A DNA stretch of 6,725 nucleotides, taken from Clostridia bacterium. Lineage in GTDB: Bacteria > Bacillota > Clostridia > CAKSNL01 > HGM11501. The position numbers were made by a program, and so were the translations under genes. Every line of letters starts with the position of its first letter. Position 1 is the stretch's first letter. Positions 5,701 to 6,725 of this stretch are shown piece by piece. The stretch lies in NCBI GenBank assembly GCA_030535815.1, contig JAUNRD010000103.1:1-6725 (forward strand). Direction: 5' to 3'. The notes under the pieces are model-generated. The model did no database searches. It was not told where the DNA came from and saw nothing but the letters and a program-made list of their open reading frames with translations.

Positions 5701-6725
5701 TGCTTGGGCTGACTGGAAGAATGTAAGAGAAACAACTGTTTACTTTGGCGAAGATGTATCCTACAAGCAGTTAAGATTTGTAATCGACTGTGACGGACAT
5801 GCAACAGGCCGCGGATTTGCATTCCTTAAGCCCGGCTCACGTCCCGAAGCTCCTGAAGAATCTGAAGGTAAGGTAAACATTCAGGTTACACCTACCACAG
5901 GTGGTAACGTAACAGTTAATGAAACTCCTTCTTTAGGTGATAACTATGTTGCATCCAACACTGACGTAACCTTCACCGCAAAAAGCGATGTATCAGGCGG
6001 ATTTAAGTACTGGATTGAAGCAAACACAGGTAAGATTCTGGGAACAGATTCCACTCTTACAGTTAAGTCTGCAATCGGTAAGGATATCAAGGCGGTATTC
6101 GCTGATCCTTCTGCATTTGAAGCATTCGTAAGCTTCTATGGCAGAAACGGCAAGAACATTCTTGCAACAAGTTATGTAAAGAAGGGTAATGCACCTACAG
6201 TTCCTTCCGCGGAGAAGCTTTATACCACAGGTTATGAATTTAAGTTCTGGACAAATAAGGAAGGAACACAGGTTGACGCAGCTGCTGCAGTAACTGAAAA
6301 TACTGATTTCTATGCTTATTATGAAGAAAAGACTGACGAAGCTAAGAAGGAAAGCACCATCACTGTAACAAACGGTACAATCAAGGCAGTAGGCAGCGGT
6401 GTTGCAGGCAAAGCAGAAGGCACATTCGCATATGATACAAAGGTATGTGCAAAAGCTAATACTGCTCCCGACGGACAGAAGTTCAGCCACTGGACACTTG
6501 ACGGTAAGGTAGTAAGCTATTCCACCGATTACTTCTTCTTTGCACCCGACGTTGACATCGCTCTCGTAGCAGTATTTGTTGAAGATGCAGAAGTTGTTGA
6601 GGAAGGTGTAACCATTACAATTACACAGACCTCAGATATGGTTAACGGCATCGATGTTGCAGGTTTCATCACAACAAGATACGTTCCCGAAGGAACAGAA
6701 GTTATTGAAACAGACTATAAAGCTC
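2429..6725 (+). CDS. Orphaned C-terminal part of the giant surface protein, 3'-partial
   Basis: Frame 2 is open from the codon after TAA 2426-2428 to the window edge, about 1,432 codons with no stop; I read it codon by codon. Order: two alpha-helical hairpin repeats (2429-2791), an unassigned beta-rich segment (2792-3265), F5/8C module 5 (3266-3754), an X2-X2-F5/8C cassette (3776-4786), a second such cassette (4790-5836), then InlB B-like repeats (5870 onward). There is no start codon with a ribosome-binding site near the left edge: the first in-frame candidates are TTG 2690 and ATG 3044, both inside domains, and there is no signal peptide. It is therefore the rest of the protein whose N-terminal part ends at 2264. 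If expressed, it needs suppression of both the frame change and the stop. Ligand-binding stalk is the inferred role. The C-terminus and any anchor (SLH, LPXTG or other) lie outside the window. Confidence 0.8.
2792..3265 (+). other. Unassigned beta-rich segment, aromatic-rich
   Basis: About 158 residues between the helical repeats and F5/8C module 5 that I do not recognise. It has alternating hydrophobic strands ('DYTLYVSDDEVEVTEVKY', 'GDGTLTLTLAGNYW'), an aromatic and Lys/Gly-rich middle ('KKGWLYGSSMHESIKKGEGNYW') and an ending 'LGDHMITVVLSDGTEKEINL' that resembles the last strands of X2 or other Ig-like domains. It may be one or two divergent Ig-like modules. Confidence 0.45.
3266..3754 (+). 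other. F5/8 type C (discoidin-like) module 5
   Basis: Landmarks: 'RAFDGDLTNGTNSTTF' loop, 'TVWLDLATPTKIGGIRLYNS', 'DVELYGSNNLETWTLIGS' turn, 'YRYIEVKNTK' strand and closing 'YSEIEVLKAE'. This is the cleanest F5/8C copy in the window. It carries a 'DKDGNG' acidic loop at 3422-3439 that could bind calcium (inference). Confidence 0.75.
3776..4786 (+). repeat. X2-X2-F5/8C cassette, copy 1
   Basis: Contains X2-like unit a (3776-4012: 'YTYEDGVITIDRDYLLTL', then 'FSNGAVVTLTVDKKD'), X2-like unit b (4022-4297: 'NTLITIGRRAFRNSYELF', then 'VEVLVTYEDESTKTFYVTI') and F5/8C module 6 (4304-4786: 'HFIDVDFG', 'YNGVRIMERVGG', 'VTVYGKNADGEDW', 'YRYVRMRFDG'). X2 (CBM_X2 family) domains are Ig-like spacers or weak binders in extracellular glycan-active proteins. 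The assignment rests on the '.Y...dG.itI...yL..L..G' pattern. The same three-unit order follows directly as copy 2, with landmarks 1026 to 1044 bases later. Confidence 0.65.
4790..5836 (+). repeat. X2-X2-F5/8C cassette, copy 2
   Basis: Contains X2-like unit c (4790-5047: 'NYTWAEGVLVLSAEYTATL'), X2-like unit d (5051-5320: 'NNITISRSAFRGLDDMF') and F5/8C module 7 (5327-5836: 'NAWHTGYEEK', 'NYLEVDFGEE', 'FAGFRYYARSEA', 'VIVYGRNSADEDW', 'YKQLRFVIDCDG'). Paired landmarks against copy 1: 'YTYEDG' 3884 with 'YTWAEG' 4928, 'AFR' 4181 with 5219, 'FKADEVV' 4334 with 'FAEDEIV' 5360, 'GEDW' Trp 4640 with 'DEDW' Trp 5675. DNA identity is low, so the duplication is old. Confidence 0.65.
5870..6109 (+). other. 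InlB B-like / bacterial repeat 1
   Basis: 'VNIQVTPTTGGNVTVN', then 'NTDVTFTAKSDVSGGFKYWIEANTG' and 'IKAVFADP'. This matches the pattern of divergent InlB B-type repeats: a Gly-rich first strand, 'G..v.f.A....G..F..W', and a final 'v.A.F' strand. A stalk role near the cell-wall end of surface proteins is usual for such repeats. Confidence 0.6.
6113..6331 (+). other. InlB B-like / Listeria-Bacteroides repeat 2
   Basis: 'AFVSFYGRNGKNILATSYVKKG' leads to 'TTGYEFKFWTNKEGTQV' (6227 onward) and 'VTENTDFYAYYEEK'. This follows the classic 'V.F....G.......V..G......P...GY.F..W.......V..dt..yA.y' order of the Listeria-Bacteroides repeat. It is followed by a short Lys/Glu linker. Confidence 0.7.
6353..6580 (+). 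other. InlB B-like / bacterial repeat 3
   Basis: 'STITVTNGTIKAVGSG', 'FAYDTKVCAKANTAPDGQKFSHWTLDG' and 'FAPDVDIALVAVFVED' reproduce the divergent InlB B pattern seen in repeat 1, with Trp at 6491-6493 in the 'FSHW' position. A single Cys lies in the second strand. Confidence 0.65.
6590..6725 (+). other. Start of a fourth InlB B-like repeat, cut by the window
   Basis: 'GVTITITQTSDMVNGIDVAG' then 'TTRYVPEGTEVIETDYKA' resembles the first half of repeat 3 ('STITVTNGTIKAVGSGVAG', 'AYDTKVCAKANTA'). The frame is still open at base 6725, so the gene continues to the right. Confidence 0.5.

Noticed and set aside
5993..6490. 165-codon open frame on the minus strand
   Set aside because: It is antisense to the InlB B-like repeats, with the same Cys-rich artefact composition and no start signals.

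Overview
This window lies wholly inside one very large plus-strand gene for a modular, secreted or cell-surface protein. No second gene, RNA gene, promoter, terminator, mobile element or CRISPR array is visible. The gene enters from the left already open (from base 3) and leaves on the right still open (base 6725), so neither its signal peptide nor its C-terminal anchor can be seen. The domain types (many discoidin/F5/8-type-C modules, X2-like Ig folds, short helical-hairpin repeats, InlB B-like repeats), the AT-leaning composition and the codon habits (Pro CCC, Leu CTT, Arg AGA/CGT, Glu GAA) suggest an anaerobic Clostridia-type Bacillota of gut or rumen. That placement is inference from style only.

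Layout, left to right. Bases 3-101 encode an acidic spacer. About 198-2386 encode four successive F5/8C-like modules. About 2390-2791 encode two alpha-helical hairpin repeats. About 2792-3265 encode a beta-rich segment I cannot assign. About 3266-3754 encode F5/8C module 5. Next come two copies of a cassette (X2-like, X2-like, F5/8C) at 3776-4786 and 4790-5836. From 5870 to the edge there is a run of glycine/aromatic InlB B-like repeats, the last cut by the window. The presumed job is multivalent binding of glycans or another surface ligand, with X2, helical and InlB-like units as stalk and spacers. No catalytic domain is visible.

The main oddity is that the gene is broken twice within about 230 bp. 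Reading frame 3 is correct up to about 2200, then sense passes to frame 2 in the middle of F5/8C module 4. Frame 2 then meets one TAA (2426-2428) inside the first helical repeat. After that TAA the same frame stays open for about 1,432 codons to the window end, with continuous domain homology and no plausible start or ribosome-binding site. The frame change looks like a small deletion, because module 4 lacks the beta strand the other modules have between the 'GVRIY' and 'DGxxW' landmarks. However, a correctly phased G_GGA_AAA slippery heptamer sits at the junction and would also give the -1 shift. The simplest reading is a recently inactivated giant adhesin gene, or an assembly or sequencing error in a repeat-rich gene. 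Programmed frameshifting is less likely but testable.
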